DNA of 64,000 nucleotides, from NCBI RefSeq assembly GCF_011405515.1, contig NZ_AP022671.1, positions 434,001 to 498,000 of the forward strand. The letters are read 5' to 3'. This document shows positions 53,824-62,549 of the stretch, one piece after another; the first letter of the stretch is position 1, and each line of letters opens with the position of its first letter. This DNA is from Nitrospira sp. KM1. Its GTDB lineage: Bacteria; Nitrospirota; Nitrospiria; Nitrospirales; Nitrospiraceae. The notes below the pieces were generated by a model. It was not told the origin of the DNA. It made no database searches and saw nothing but the letters and a program-made list of their open reading frames with translations. A program made the translations under genes and the position numbers.

Positions 53824-54782
53824 GTGAATGATCGCTTGAACCGTCCCAGTTCTGTTGCAAAAGCTCTCGGCCCTGAGTATTCGAAGACGTATCGCGTCAT
53901 GTCGAACAAGGGGGCCGGATCAAGATCGCGCAGCAGTTCCGGTTTCCATGTGATCTCCAATTGATTGATCATCGTAATCGGTGTAGGGGGACCGACCACA
54001 CCCAATTCCACCTGTCCATAGGATTGTGAAAAGATGAGAATCTCCCGGTCAAATATGGCTGCATTCAGGTCCCGCGCCGCACCTTGGCGTTTGTAATCGT
54101 CCTCAAAACGGGAAAACGCCGGCGATCGCTCCAACTCCTCGCGAAAGGCGTAGAAAATGTTGATTCCGGCCCGCTGCTGGTCGTCCATGACTTGGGCGGC
54201 GTCCGCGACCATGGTTTCCTGCCGCATTTGCTCACGCGTGAGAACCAACAGCCGGCGAATGCTCACTCCACGTGTGGCTGCCGCTTGGTTGGCGAGAAGG
54301 TAATTCGGATACAGGGCTTCCCCCTTCTTCCAGATGTTCCACCGTTCCATGATGGCATCGATCGAACGTTCGGCCGTCTGAACGAGCCGCACGGCCTCGG
54401 CGTTTGCCTCAGCGCCTTCATATGTCAGCGTTTGGGTCTCGAGCTGGCGCAATTCGCGTCCGATGGCCTCTACCTTTTTCGGAATGTATTTAGGATGTTT
54501 CGGAACGTGGAGCATGACGTCGACGGCCGTCAGCGCCAGGGTCCAATATTGTTTGGCTGACGTCGGCGCCTTGTCTTTCTGGGCGATCAGCAGCAACTCT
54601 ACGGGGTTCTTGTCGAGCAGCTTTGCGATCTTGATGCAGAGCTCCGGCTTTGGAACTTTCAGCCCCCGGCGAATGAGATTGGCATCGGGCTGTGCAATTC
54701 CCAGTTTCTCTGCAAGCGCGTAATCGCTCCCGAGGTCATATCGTTGCTTAATCGCTTCAAGGTAGGCAGCCATCTCCGACAT
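53820..54782 (-). CDS. HTH-domain protein, possible regulator of the aromatic operons
   Basis: The 320-residue protein starts with a Cro/XRE-like helix-turn-helix (YALAEKLGIAQPDANLIRRGL, about residues 20-42), followed by a helical domain of about 260 residues without known match. It could bind the inverted repeats in the divergent control region. It sits between the HDO-type gene and the tryptophanase gene, overlapping the latter by 4 bp. Whether it activates or represses is unknown. Confidence 0.7.
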   Translation of the reverse strand: MSEMAAYLEAIKQRYDLGSDYALAEKLGIAQPDANLIRRGLKVPKPELCIKIAKLLDKNPVELLLIAQKDKAPTSAKQYWTLALTAVDVMLHVPKHPKYIPKKVEAIGRELRQLETQTLTYEGAEANAEAVRLVQTAERSIDAIMERWNIWKKGEALYPNYLLANQAAATRGVSIRRLLVLTREQMRQETMVADAAQVMDDQQRAGINIFYAFREELERSPAFSRFEDDYKRQGAARDLNAAIFDREILIFSQSYGQVELGVVGPPTPITMINQLEITWKPELLRDLDPAPLFDMTRYVFEYSGPRAFATELGRFKRSFT

Positions 54783-54812
54783 GGACAGTTTCTCCCGTAA
54801 CGGCCGCCCCAG

Positions 54813-55550
54813 TCATGCGGCATGGTAGTGGTGCATGTCATGCGATCGATGATGGCTCGGAGGCTCGCGCCGGTCCAAGCCGATCCAGAATCCGTGAAGG
54901 TAATCTAGGACGGCAATAATTCCACATCGAAAATCTTGTCTGTCTCCACCGGACATACCATCAGAATTCATGCTCTCGGCAGCCTCCATCGCATGTTCCA
55001 TAGCCGCCTCATGGCTGGATTCAAGCTCACGGTGAAACGTGAAGTAGGTGATGTCCAGTTGGGGAAAGCGGGAGACTTTCACATGCATGAGACCAGGTAT
55101 CAAGTGGTCCCACATCGTAATGGCCATATTCTCCAAACCGAACGAAGCTCCCAGCGCTTTGGCATGATTTCCGTCTCGATACAACTGCTCCATCCCCTCA
55201 ATGTACGCTCGCGTTGAAGGAAGCATGCCTCGTGTCATGGCATTGTGGATGTCGATCCCCATCGATCGTAGAAAATCCCGGTAGAGCAGCTCGTGGCGGT
55301 GCCGGCTGTGACCATCACCTAACTCGGAATAGAGAACTTTGGTGAGCTCGTCGGCAATCTGTTCGTCCTCAGTATTGACCAATTGAGCGACCAAAATTTG
55401 CGGGAAGAACCGTGCAAAGTTATAGAACTCCACTGCGAACTCACAAAATTCATCTTCGGCGAGATTACCCGCCTGAAAACGGTCGAGGTACGAATTGTTG
55501 ATGGCCCCGTGCCCGAGCACGAGTTGCCTCATCTCTTGATGGAAGGTCAT
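54813..55550 (-). CDS. Heme-oxygenase-fold diiron protein (HDO type)
   Basis: The 245-residue protein has likely ligands Glu in LYSELGDGHS, His in that segment, Glu in FGLENM, and the HxxxExxH set HRELESSH. A His-rich tail (SHHRSHDMHHYHAA) follows. Fold members include iron-containing oxidases such as BesC and UndA. Substrate unknown; the operon with a tryptophanase and an HTH protein hints at amino-acid metabolism. GGAGGG lies 4 bp before the ATG at 55550, whereas the upstream GTG is not favoured. Confidence 0.7.
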   Translation of the reverse strand: MTFHQEMRQLVLGHGAINNSYLDRFQAGNLAEDEFCEFAVEFYNFARFFPQILVAQLVNTEDEQIADELTKVLYSELGDGHSRHRHELLYRDFLRSMGIDIHNAMTRGMLPSTRAYIEGMEQLYRDGNHAKALGASFGLENMAITMWDHLIPGLMHVKVSRFPQLDITYFTFHRELESSHEAAMEHAMEAAESMNSDGMSGGDRQDFRCGIIAVLDYLHGFWIGLDRREPPSHHRSHDMHHYHAA

Positions 55551-55608
55551 AGGTCCCTCCACACATCAGGCTGTTGGAGATTGACGCATCACAATCACCG
55601 GTGATTCG

Positions 55609-55637
55609 ATGATATATCTTTTATATTGCCATGGCAA
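55609..55637 (-). promoter_or_regulatory. Leftward promoter of the HDO-HTH-tryptophanase operon
   Basis: On the minus strand TTGCCA (plus 55632-55637) and TATCAT (plus 55609-55614) are separated by 17 bp. The -35 lies inside the 18-bp palindrome at 55623-55640. Confidence 0.55.
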
Positions 55638-55640
55638 TAT
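55623..55640. promoter_or_regulatory. Perfect 18-bp palindrome, candidate operator
   Basis: ATATTGCCATGGCAATAT reads the same on both strands. It covers the -35 of the leftward promoter and lies in the divergent gap, so a dimeric regulator bound here would block that promoter. Confidence 0.6.
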
Positions 55641-55712
55641 CATAAATATGACAATTTGAATGCATGGGAATTATCCCCAGGATATGTTTTTTACGCTGAT
55701 TTTTATGGCCTC

Positions 55713-55741
55713 TTGTCTAGGATGTCATGTGATAGTAATAT
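55713..55741 (+). promoter_or_regulatory. Rightward promoter of the catabolic operon
   Basis: TTGTCT (55713-55718) and TAATAT (55736-55741) are separated by 17 bp, about 97 bp before the gene at 55838. The -10 lies in the inverted repeat at 55730-55748. Confidence 0.45.
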
Positions 55742-55748
55742 TCTATCA
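55730..55748. promoter_or_regulatory. Inverted repeat TGATAG-N7-CTATCA, candidate operator
   Basis: Two 6-bp arms around a 7-base AT centre cover the predicted -10 of the rightward promoter. It differs in sequence from the 18-bp palindrome, so a second regulator or a looser site is possible. Confidence 0.45.
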
Positions 55749-55837
55749 GTTGATATATTTATTGATGTACAATGAACTACCGTGAACAGAATTCTAGAGG
55801 CGCGCAGGGAGGCAATTCGTAGCGAGGAGGCGTCGCC

Positions 55838-56410
55838 ATGAATCATCCAACAGGCATTGATCACATCACCCTCTGCGTGGAGAACCTGGACGCGGCAGAG
55901 TTTCTCTTCACCAAAATTCTCGGCTTCGAAACGATTTGGTCTGCTCGGGACGTCGGCACTGAACGCTCATCCATGGATACGGTGGTCGTTCAGTGCGGTG
56001 CGGCTCGAATCGCGCTTATGCAAGGTCATGACAAGGCCATGAAGTCTCAGATCAGCGACTTTATTGAACGGCACGGTCAAGGCGTGCAGCACTTTGCGCT
56101 CGAGGTGGATGACATTGAAGCGGTATGCCGTGCATGGGAATCCCATGGTGTGAAATTCAGCGGACCCGTTAAGGAAGGACGAGATGGCTTTGGACCACTG
56201 AAACAGCGGTTCACCTATCCATTGTTTCCGAGCGGCGGCTTGTTCATTGAGTTGACTCAGCGAGAGCATGGGCAAGAACGCTCGAAGACATTTGTCAGAA
56301 GCACGGTGGAATCTTTGTATAAAGATCTTGAAAGGGACCAGGCTTCCGGCGTGGATCAGACGATCATCGATTACGATTCATCATCGACACCCTCGACGAC
56401 GCACCACTGA
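55838..56410 (+). CDS. Single-VOC-domain HPPD-like dioxygenase
   Basis: The 190-residue protein has one VOC fold with His9, His85 and Glu138 in place for a 2-His-1-Glu iron site (IDHITL, VQHFAL, FIELTQ). Hydroxyphenylpyruvate dioxygenase normally has two VOC domains and about 350-380 residues. It heads an operon with homogentisate dioxygenase and fumarylacetoacetase, so formation of homogentisate is the likely step. A GAGG site precedes the ATG. Alternatively it is another VOC oxygenase. Confidence 0.75.
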   Translation: MNHPTGIDHITLCVENLDAAEFLFTKILGFETIWSARDVGTERSSMDTVVVQCGAARIALMQGHDKAMKSQISDFIERHGQGVQHFALEVDDIEAVCRAWESHGVKFSGPVKEGRDGFGPLKQRFTYPLFPSGGLFIELTQREHGQERSKTFVRSTVESLYKDLERDQASGVDQTIIDYDSSSTPSTTHH

Positions 56411-56453
56411 GAAAGGCTTCGTGAGCGACGCCTGACACGTGGAGACATCGTCC

Positions 56454-57542
56454 ATGTATCTCAACAGGAAAGGTAAAGTCCCCAATCAGGCGCACGTCGG
56501 CATTCCAGATGGACTCTGCGAAGAAGAACATGGACGGGACGGCTTCGCCGGACCTGTTTCTCACCTTTACCGGACCCACTCTCCGACCGGTTGGACTAAG
56601 ATAGAGGGCTCGTTGAAGCCACAAGCCTTTGCCTGTTTCCGCTTTCCCATCTCGGAACCATTCCTCATGATGCAGAGTCAGGACGTGAGTTTGTATTGTT
56701 TGTATCGCTTGGATACGTTTCCGTATTTCGTCCGCAACGCGGACGGCGACGAAGTCTATTTTATTCACCAGGGCACGGGGAGATTCGAAACGGACTATGG
56801 GATCCTGACCTATGAACCGGGCGATTACGTCACCCTCCCCAGAGGGACGACTTATCGTATTCATGTCGATGCCGGACCCGCCGCGTTTCTTCTCATTGAA
56901 ACCACCGATCCTATTACGGTACCGGATCGCGGCCCTCTCGGACAGCACGCGCTCTTTGATAAGGGTGTGCTCGTCGCGCCGGAGCTCGGAACCCTTGACC
57001 CATCGGAATCACCCGGGCAGGAATGGCATGTCCATATCAAACGCCAGGGAAGATGGACGAAGGTCACCTATCCCTTTTACCCCATGGACGTGGTCGGCTG
57101 GAAAGGCGACTTGTGGGCTGCCAAGTTGAACGTGCGTGATTTCAGACCCGTCACGAGTCCCCGTTACCATCTCCCTCCGAGCGTCCATGTCACGTTTCGA
57201 GCCGGGGACTGTCTGATTTCCACGTTTGCCCCCCGACCGCTTGAGACCGATCCCGAAGCGCTGCGTGTTCCCTTCTATCACCGGAATATGGACTACGACG
57301 AGGTGCTCTTTTACCACCATGGGGAATTTTTCAGCCGGGCCGGAATTCAGCCCGGCATGCTGACCTTGCATCCGCAAGGCATCCATCATGGCCCTCAACC
57401 CCAGGCCATTCAGGCCAGCAATGATAAAACGCACACAACCGAGGTTGCGGTCATGGTGGAGTCCAGGAAACCCTTCACCGTCACGCCGGAAATGGAAGCC
57501 GTGGAGATCACCGATTACGCGCTCAGTTGGAGTCGCCGATGA
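56454..57542 (+). CDS. hmgA: Homogentisate 1,2-dioxygenase
   Basis: The 362-residue enzyme opens the homogentisate ring to maleylacetoacetate. Iron ligands are recognisable: Glu in YDEVLFYHHGEF and His in HPQGIHHGP, as in the human enzyme. It is shorter than the usual 430 residues, mainly by loops. The ATG at 56454 has a GGAG upstream. The next gene overlaps its stop (ATGA). No maleylacetoacetate isomerase gene was seen in the window. Confidence 0.9.
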   Translation: MYLNRKGKVPNQAHVGIPDGLCEEEHGRDGFAGPVSHLYRTHSPTGWTKIEGSLKPQAFACFRFPISEPFLMMQSQDVSLYCLYRLDTFPYFVRNADGDEVYFIHQGTGRFETDYGILTYEPGDYVTLPRGTTYRIHVDAGPAAFLLIETTDPITVPDRGPLGQHALFDKGVLVAPELGTLDPSESPGQEWHVHIKRQGRWTKVTYPFYPMDVVGWKGDLWAAKLNVRDFRPVTSPRYHLPPSVHVTFRAGDCLISTFAPRPLETDPEALRVPFYHRNMDYDEVLFYHHGEFFSRAGIQPGMLTLHPQGIHHGPQPQAIQASNDKTHTTEVAVMVESRKPFTVTPEMEAVEITDYALSWSRR

Positions 57543-58537
57543 GACTCGTGAGTTTTTTGGTCACCACCACTATCGGCGTCCATACGAGAGTAGGGACGCT
57601 CTATGGCGACAGCGTCGTGGATCTCAACATGAGTTATGCCCGCTGGTTGGCAGATCAGGGCGAGGCACAGCCCTATCGCTTGGCAAACGCCCAGGTTCCC
57701 GCAACCATGTTGGAATTCCTCGAAGGAGGACATTCCACGATGGCAGCGGCGCGGCGGGCGTTCGAGTATGTCATCGGTCGCGGAGCTTCCGCCGGCGGTC
57801 CGAGGGGTGAGACAATTGTCTATGCCGTCGCCGATATCCACTTTGCCGCGCCGCTTCCCAACCCTCCCGCACTGCGTGATTTCATCGCGTTTGAAAAACA
57901 CATCGGCGCGACGTCAAAGAAGCGAGGCCAGCCGATTCCTCCGGAATGGTACAAATTTCCGGTCTACTACAAGGGAAACCACCGGACGATCATCGGGCCC
58001 GACCAACCGCTCCAATGGCCGCTCGAGACGACAAAGCTGGATTATGAATTGGAGCTTGCCTGTATCATCGGGCGCGGGGGGCAAGACATTCCCGAGCGAG
58101 AGGCTCACAACTATATTGCCGGCTATACGATCATGAACGACTTCAGCGCCCGGGATATTCAATTCCAGGAAATGGCCTGCCGGCTTGGACCGGCGAAGGG
58201 CAAAGACTTCGCCACCGCATTGGGACCGTGCTTGGTGACTCCCGATGAAATTGCGGACCTTCGTGCATTGACGATGATTGCCAGAGTGAATGGAGAAGAA
58301 TGGTCGCGGGGGCAATTCGGGACCATTCATTGGTCATTCCCGCAAATGATTGCGCATGTCTCCCGCGGCGAAATGATTTACCCGGGAGACGTGTTCGGTT
58401 CCGGAACCGTTGGGGGGGGATGCGGCCTCGAGTTGGATCGTTACCTGAAGCCGGGAGACGTGGTGGAACTGGACATTCAACCGATTGGCATTCTCAGAAC
58501 GCAAATTATCCTAGCGACCGGGCGGAAGACCGCATGA
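57539..58537 (+). CDS. fahA: Fumarylacetoacetase-family hydrolase
   Basis: The 332-residue protein has metal-binding residues in LRDFIAFEKH, LDYELELACI (ELE) and NDFSARDIQFQE, with GSGTVGGGCG near the end. It would yield fumarate and acetoacetate, fitting the preceding hmgA gene. Other members of this family hydrolyse or decarboxylate related oxoacids. Start and stop overlap both neighbours by 4 bp, so the operon is tightly coupled. Confidence 0.9.
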   Translation: MRLVSFLVTTTIGVHTRVGTLYGDSVVDLNMSYARWLADQGEAQPYRLANAQVPATMLEFLEGGHSTMAAARRAFEYVIGRGASAGGPRGETIVYAVADIHFAAPLPNPPALRDFIAFEKHIGATSKKRGQPIPPEWYKFPVYYKGNHRTIIGPDQPLQWPLETTKLDYELELACIIGRGGQDIPEREAHNYIAGYTIMNDFSARDIQFQEMACRLGPAKGKDFATALGPCLVTPDEIADLRALTMIARVNGEEWSRGQFGTIHWSFPQMIAHVSRGEMIYPGDVFGSGTVGGGCGLELDRYLKPGDVVELDIQPIGILRTQIILATGRKTA

Positions 58538-59277
58538 CGACTACAACGATTCTATCCGACCTGGTGACACGGCACCGTGATCTCTACGGCACGCCTTCAA
58601 TCGACCAACGGTTAGAAACGATCATCCGTGCGGGGTCACATACCAGTCTGACGGAATGTGACATCTTGCATATTCTTCGAACCTCCAGGTCGGTGTTCTT
58701 CGACACGCACGTCGAGGTCGTGTCGGGCCATCATACAGCCACGTATCTTCGGTTCGAATCCATCAGCCGCTATCCGGAGTTTGTGTCGCTTGTGACTCGT
58801 GATATGGCCGACTGGATCGGAAGGACATTCCAGCATGAGCCCTTGACCGGTCTGATCGCCACGAGTTCCGCCGCAAGCCTGCTGGCCACCGGCACCGCCA
58901 AGCAGTGCCATCGCATGACGACATGTCGAGTCGCCTTGACTCCCTATAATGGTGAAACGGGAAAAATTGGAACCGATATCGCGATCGGCACGATTCAATC
59001 GGGCGAACGGTTCATCGCGCTGAATGACGTCACCACGCGCGGCAATTGCGTAAGCAAGCTCGGCAAAATCGTCACGGACAATGGGGGGGTCCTCGCCGGC
59101 ATGATGGTCTTCGCCCGACGGGACAGCGGACAGTTTCCTTTGATGAACGAGCTGACCGCCCGACATCCATTCTACTATTCCACTGACCTCGACATGCCAC
59201 AATGGGAAGCGAGTCACTGTCCTCTATGCCGAATGCGCAAACCACTGCTGTCTTGGAGGGACGTCCCGGAAGTCTGA
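58534..59277 (+). CDS. Phosphoribosyltransferase-like protein (PyrE type)
   Basis: The 247-residue protein has the PRPP-binding motif FIALNDVTTRGNCVSKL, as in orotate phosphoribosyltransferase, and a C-terminal CPLCRMRKP zinc-type pair. Its place inside a catabolic operon, overlapping the preceding stop (ATGA), is odd for a pyrimidine gene. It may be a regulator or nucleotide enzyme of other function. Confidence 0.7.
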   Translation: MTTTTILSDLVTRHRDLYGTPSIDQRLETIIRAGSHTSLTECDILHILRTSRSVFFDTHVEVVSGHHTATYLRFESISRYPEFVSLVTRDMADWIGRTFQHEPLTGLIATSSAASLLATGTAKQCHRMTTCRVALTPYNGETGKIGTDIAIGTIQSGERFIALNDVTTRGNCVSKLGKIVTDNGGVLAGMMVFARRDSGQFPLMNELTARHPFYYSTDLDMPQWEASHCPLCRMRKPLLSWRDVPEV

Positions 59278-59305
59278 GCGACCTACGCGCTTGTTGGAGG
59301 TTGTC

Positions 59306-60304
59306 ATGGATGTTGCCGTTGACGTCACGGAGATCAAACGAGCCGATTTGTTGCAAATGTATTACTACCTCCGGCTCACCAGGGGATTGGAGGATCGCAT
59401 CACCGCGCTCTATCGCCAAGGACGCATTGTCGGCGGCTGCTATACCAGTCATGGGATGGAAGCCATTGCGGTGGGCTATGCCTCCGCGCTCGAGCGTGAC
59501 GACGTCATCGCCCCCTTCCACCGTGACATGGGAGCGTTCTTGATCCGCGGCATCACTCCCGGCGAAGTGCTCGCTCAATACCTTGGGAAGCGGACCGGCC
59601 CGACCAAGGGTAAAGATGGCAACGTTCACATGGGGGACATCAAACGGGGAATCATCGGATTTGTCAGTCATCTGGCCGACAATCTGCCGGTCGCGACGGG
59701 TGTGGCCCTGGCGTTCAAGATCCGAGGGGAACATCGCGTCGTCTTTGCCGGCACGGGTGACGGAGGGACCAGCCGCGGGGACTTCCACGAAGCGATGAAC
59801 TTTGCCGCGGTGCGCATGCTCCCTGTCGTGTTGTTCTGTACCAACAACCAATATGCCTATTCCACTCCACTGCGACTGCAAATGGCGATTCCGGATGTCG
59901 TCGATCGAGCAAAGGCATATGGGATGCCGGGGGAAATCGTCGACGGCAATGATGTCGCGGCGGTCTATCTGGCGGCAACGCGTGCGGTGGCCAGAGCGCG
60001 TGCCGGCCTGGGGCCTGCGTTTCTCGAATTCAAGACGATGCGCATGCACGGCCATTCGGAACACGACCCCGCCAAATATGTTCCGCGCGAACTATTGGAA
60101 GAATGGAAGAAGAGAGATCCCATTTTGAAAGCGGAACATCTGCTCACTCAGCTTGGATACGGAGATATCACGCTGTTCCAGGAGATCACAGAGCGCGCCA
60201 ACAAGGAGGTCGAAGCCGGTGTGGAATTTGCCGAGCAAAGTCCGCTGCCCGAAGGCCCTGAAGTCTTGGAAGGTGTGTTTGCGGACAGCGCTGACGACCA
60301 CTAA
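59306..60304 (+). CDS. 2-Oxoacid dehydrogenase E1 alpha subunit
   Basis: The 332-residue thiamine-diphosphate subunit has GDGGTSRGDFHEAMNFA...CTNNQ, the ThDP/Mg motif. It forms the decarboxylase with E1beta. The substrate (pyruvate, branched-chain oxoacid or acetoin) cannot be told by eye. GGAGG lies 5 bp before the ATG at 59306. It is followed by E1beta and E2. Confidence 0.93.
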   Translation: MDVAVDVTEIKRADLLQMYYYLRLTRGLEDRITALYRQGRIVGGCYTSHGMEAIAVGYASALERDDVIAPFHRDMGAFLIRGITPGEVLAQYLGKRTGPTKGKDGNVHMGDIKRGIIGFVSHLADNLPVATGVALAFKIRGEHRVVFAGTGDGGTSRGDFHEAMNFAAVRMLPVVLFCTNNQYAYSTPLRLQMAIPDVVDRAKAYGMPGEIVDGNDVAAVYLAATRAVARARAGLGPAFLEFKTMRMHGHSEHDPAKYVPRELLEEWKKRDPILKAEHLLTQLGYGDITLFQEITERANKEVEAGVEFAEQSPLPEGPEVLEGVFADSADDH

Positions 60305-60330
60305 GACCTTTCTGCGATGAGGGAGCATCT

Positions 60331-61323
60331 ATGACGACAACACCGGCCGCGGGCGAGGTGACCTATCTTGAGGCGATTTCGCAAGCCCTGGACGAAGAAA
60401 TGGCGCGCGACGAGCGGGTGTTCCTGATGGGGGAAGACATCGGCGCGTACGGCGGTGCGTTCAGGATCACTGAAGGGTTGCTCGAGAAATACGGCGAGTG
60501 GAGGGTTCTCGATACGCCATTGGCCGAATCGGGCTTTGTGGGCGCGGCGATCGGGGCCGCCATGATGGGAATGCGTCCCGTCGTCGAGATGCAGTTTGCG
60601 GATTTTATCTCTTGCGCGTTCGACCAGATCACGGAAGTGGCGGCCAAGAATCATTACCGGTGGGGAGCAGCAGTGCCTCTGGTCATCCGCGCGCCGTTCG
60701 GCGGCGGAATCCACGGCGGACCTTTTCATTCGGAATGTCCTGAAGGGTGGTTCTTCCATTCGCCGGGACTCAAACTGGTGGCTCCCTCCACCCCATACGA
60801 CGCCAAGGGGCTTCTCAAGGCTGCGATTCGCGATCCCAACCCCGTTCTCTACTTCGAGCACAAGTTTCTCTATCGCCGGGCCAAAGGGACATTGCCCGAG
60901 GAGGACTATGTCGTTCCGATCGGAAAGGCCGACGTCAAGCTGGTCGGCCGGGATATCTCGGTCATCACTTATGGAGCGATGGTGCATCTCGCGCTGGAAG
61001 CGGCTCAAGTCTTGGCGAACGACGGGATTGCCCTTGAGGTGATCGATCTTCGTACACTGATTCCGCTGGACACGGACACCATCTTCGAATCGGTCGGTAA
61101 AACCAGCAAAGCCATCATTCTGCATGAAGACAACAAGACCGGCGGTGTTGGCGCTGAGATCGCCGCGTTGCTGGCCGAGCAATGTTTCGACCAGCTGGAC
61201 GGGCCGATCATGCGGATCGCCGCACCCGACACACCGGTGCCGTTCAGCACCCCATTGGAAGAATTCTTTCTGCCGAAGACCGGCGATATCGTCGCGGCAG
61301 CCCGAAAGCTGAAAGAGTATTGA
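60331..61323 (+). CDS. 2-Oxoacid dehydrogenase E1 beta subunit
   Basis: The 330-residue subunit has the typical GEDIGAYGGAFRITEGL and VVEMQFADF segments, and a C-terminal transketolase-like domain (VITYGAMVHLALEAA). It pairs with E1alpha encoded 26 bp upstream. A GGGAGCATCT site is present before the ATG. Confidence 0.94.
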   Translation: MTTTPAAGEVTYLEAISQALDEEMARDERVFLMGEDIGAYGGAFRITEGLLEKYGEWRVLDTPLAESGFVGAAIGAAMMGMRPVVEMQFADFISCAFDQITEVAAKNHYRWGAAVPLVIRAPFGGGIHGGPFHSECPEGWFFHSPGLKLVAPSTPYDAKGLLKAAIRDPNPVLYFEHKFLYRRAKGTLPEEDYVVPIGKADVKLVGRDISVITYGAMVHLALEAAQVLANDGIALEVIDLRTLIPLDTDTIFESVGKTSKAIILHEDNKTGGVGAEIAALLAEQCFDQLDGPIMRIAAPDTPVPFSTPLEEFFLPKTGDIVAAARKLKEY

Positions 61324-61415
61324 CGGGCTTACGAGTGCGCAGTGAGGACTGAGATGGGCGAGTGCTCCGGTTCGACAAGCTTGGATTCTCGGCACTCATC
61401 ACTCGGATGTGAAGC

Positions 61416-62549
61416 ATGGTGACGGACATCATCATGCCCCAACTTGGAGAAAGTATCGCCGAGGGAACAGTGGTGAAATGGCTTGTCTCTGTCGGCGGAA
61501 CCATTCAAAAGGATGAATCGCTCCTGGAAGTGGAAACCGAGAAAGTGGACTTGGAAATTCCTTCCCCCGTCGCCGGTCAACTGAGCGAGATCATCGTCCA
61601 AGAAGGTCATACGGTTCCGGTTGGAACCTTGCTGGCGCGCATGGAGAGCGCGCCTTCCATGGAGGTGATCAACAGGGTCGGCGGCGTGGTTGTGCGTCCG
61701 ATGGAAGAATGCTCGGCGGGGCAAGAGCATCATTCTCCGGCTGTGCGCCAACTGGCGAGGGAACAAGAGATTGATCTGTCCCAGGTGAAGGGGACCGGGA
61801 CGGGGGGACGAATATCCAAAAAAGATGTGCTCGACTTTATCGCCCGTGGGGAGGCGCACCCAAAGCCCGATAAAGAGCCGACGATGGGGGAAGAAATTGT
61901 GGCCATCACACAGATGCGCAGAACCATCGCTGACCGAATGGTCAAGAGCAGGCACACCTCAGCACATGTCAGCACTTTTTCTGAAGCGGATTTCTCGAAC
62001 GCCGCCAAATTTCGAGAAGGCCGTAACCTCACCTATCTGCCGTTTGTCGTTCGCGCCGTGACCAGAGCCATTCGTGATGTTCCAATTGTGAATTCGACCT
62101 GGGAAGAACAGGGGATTGTGATCAAAAAGGATCTGCATATCGGAATTGCGACCGCGCTGGAAGATGGGCTGCTGGTCCCGGTGGTGCGCCATGCCGATCG
62201 CAAAGGCCTGACACAGTTGGCGAAGGAAATCACGGACCTGGCGGAGCGGGCCAGAACAAAGAAATTGAATCCGGACGAGGTTCGCGGCGGAACATTCACG
62301 ATTACCAACCATGGCGGATTCGGCAGTTTGTTCAGTACGCCCATCATTCATCAGCCTCAGATTGCGATCTTGGGCGTCGGGGCGATCCAGAAACGGCCCG
62401 TGATCATGAACGATGCCATTGCCATCCGGCCGATGGGCTATCTGAGCCTGTCGTTCGACCACCGGGTCATCGATGGGGCAACGGCGGATCAGTTCATGAT
62501 GAAGGTGAAACATTATCTCGAGGACAGTCATTGGGAGCAGATCCTGTGA
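61416..62549 (+). CDS. 2-Oxoacid dehydrogenase E2 (dihydrolipoyl acyltransferase)
   Basis: The 377-residue protein has one lipoyl domain (Lys in VETEKVDLEI near residue 45), an E3-binding domain (SPAVRQLAREQEIDLSQVKGTG, about 108-140), and the catalytic domain with SLSFDHRVIDG near the end. No E3 gene was seen in the window. It is 92 bp after E1beta and overlaps the thiolase start (GTGA). Confidence 0.93.
   Translation: MVTDIIMPQLGESIAEGTVVKWLVSVGGTIQKDESLLEVETEKVDLEIPSPVAGQLSEIIVQEGHTVPVGTLLARMESAPSMEVINRVGGVVVRPMEECSAGQEHHSPAVRQLAREQEIDLSQVKGTGTGGRISKKDVLDFIARGEAHPKPDKEPTMGEEIVAITQMRRTIADRMVKSRHTSAHVSTFSEADFSNAAKFREGRNLTYLPFVVRAVTRAIRDVPIVNSTWEEQGIVIKKDLHIGIATALEDGLLVPVVRHADRKGLTQLAKEITDLAERARTKKLNPDEVRGGTFTITNHGGFGSLFSTPIIHQPQIAILGVGAIQKRPVIMNDAIAIRPMGYLSLSFDHRVIDGATADQFMMKVKHYLEDSHWEQIL

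Noticed and set aside
60301-61395. A 364-residue frame antisense to E1beta.
   Set aside because: E1beta motifs are clear on the plus strand and the frame shows no protein family.
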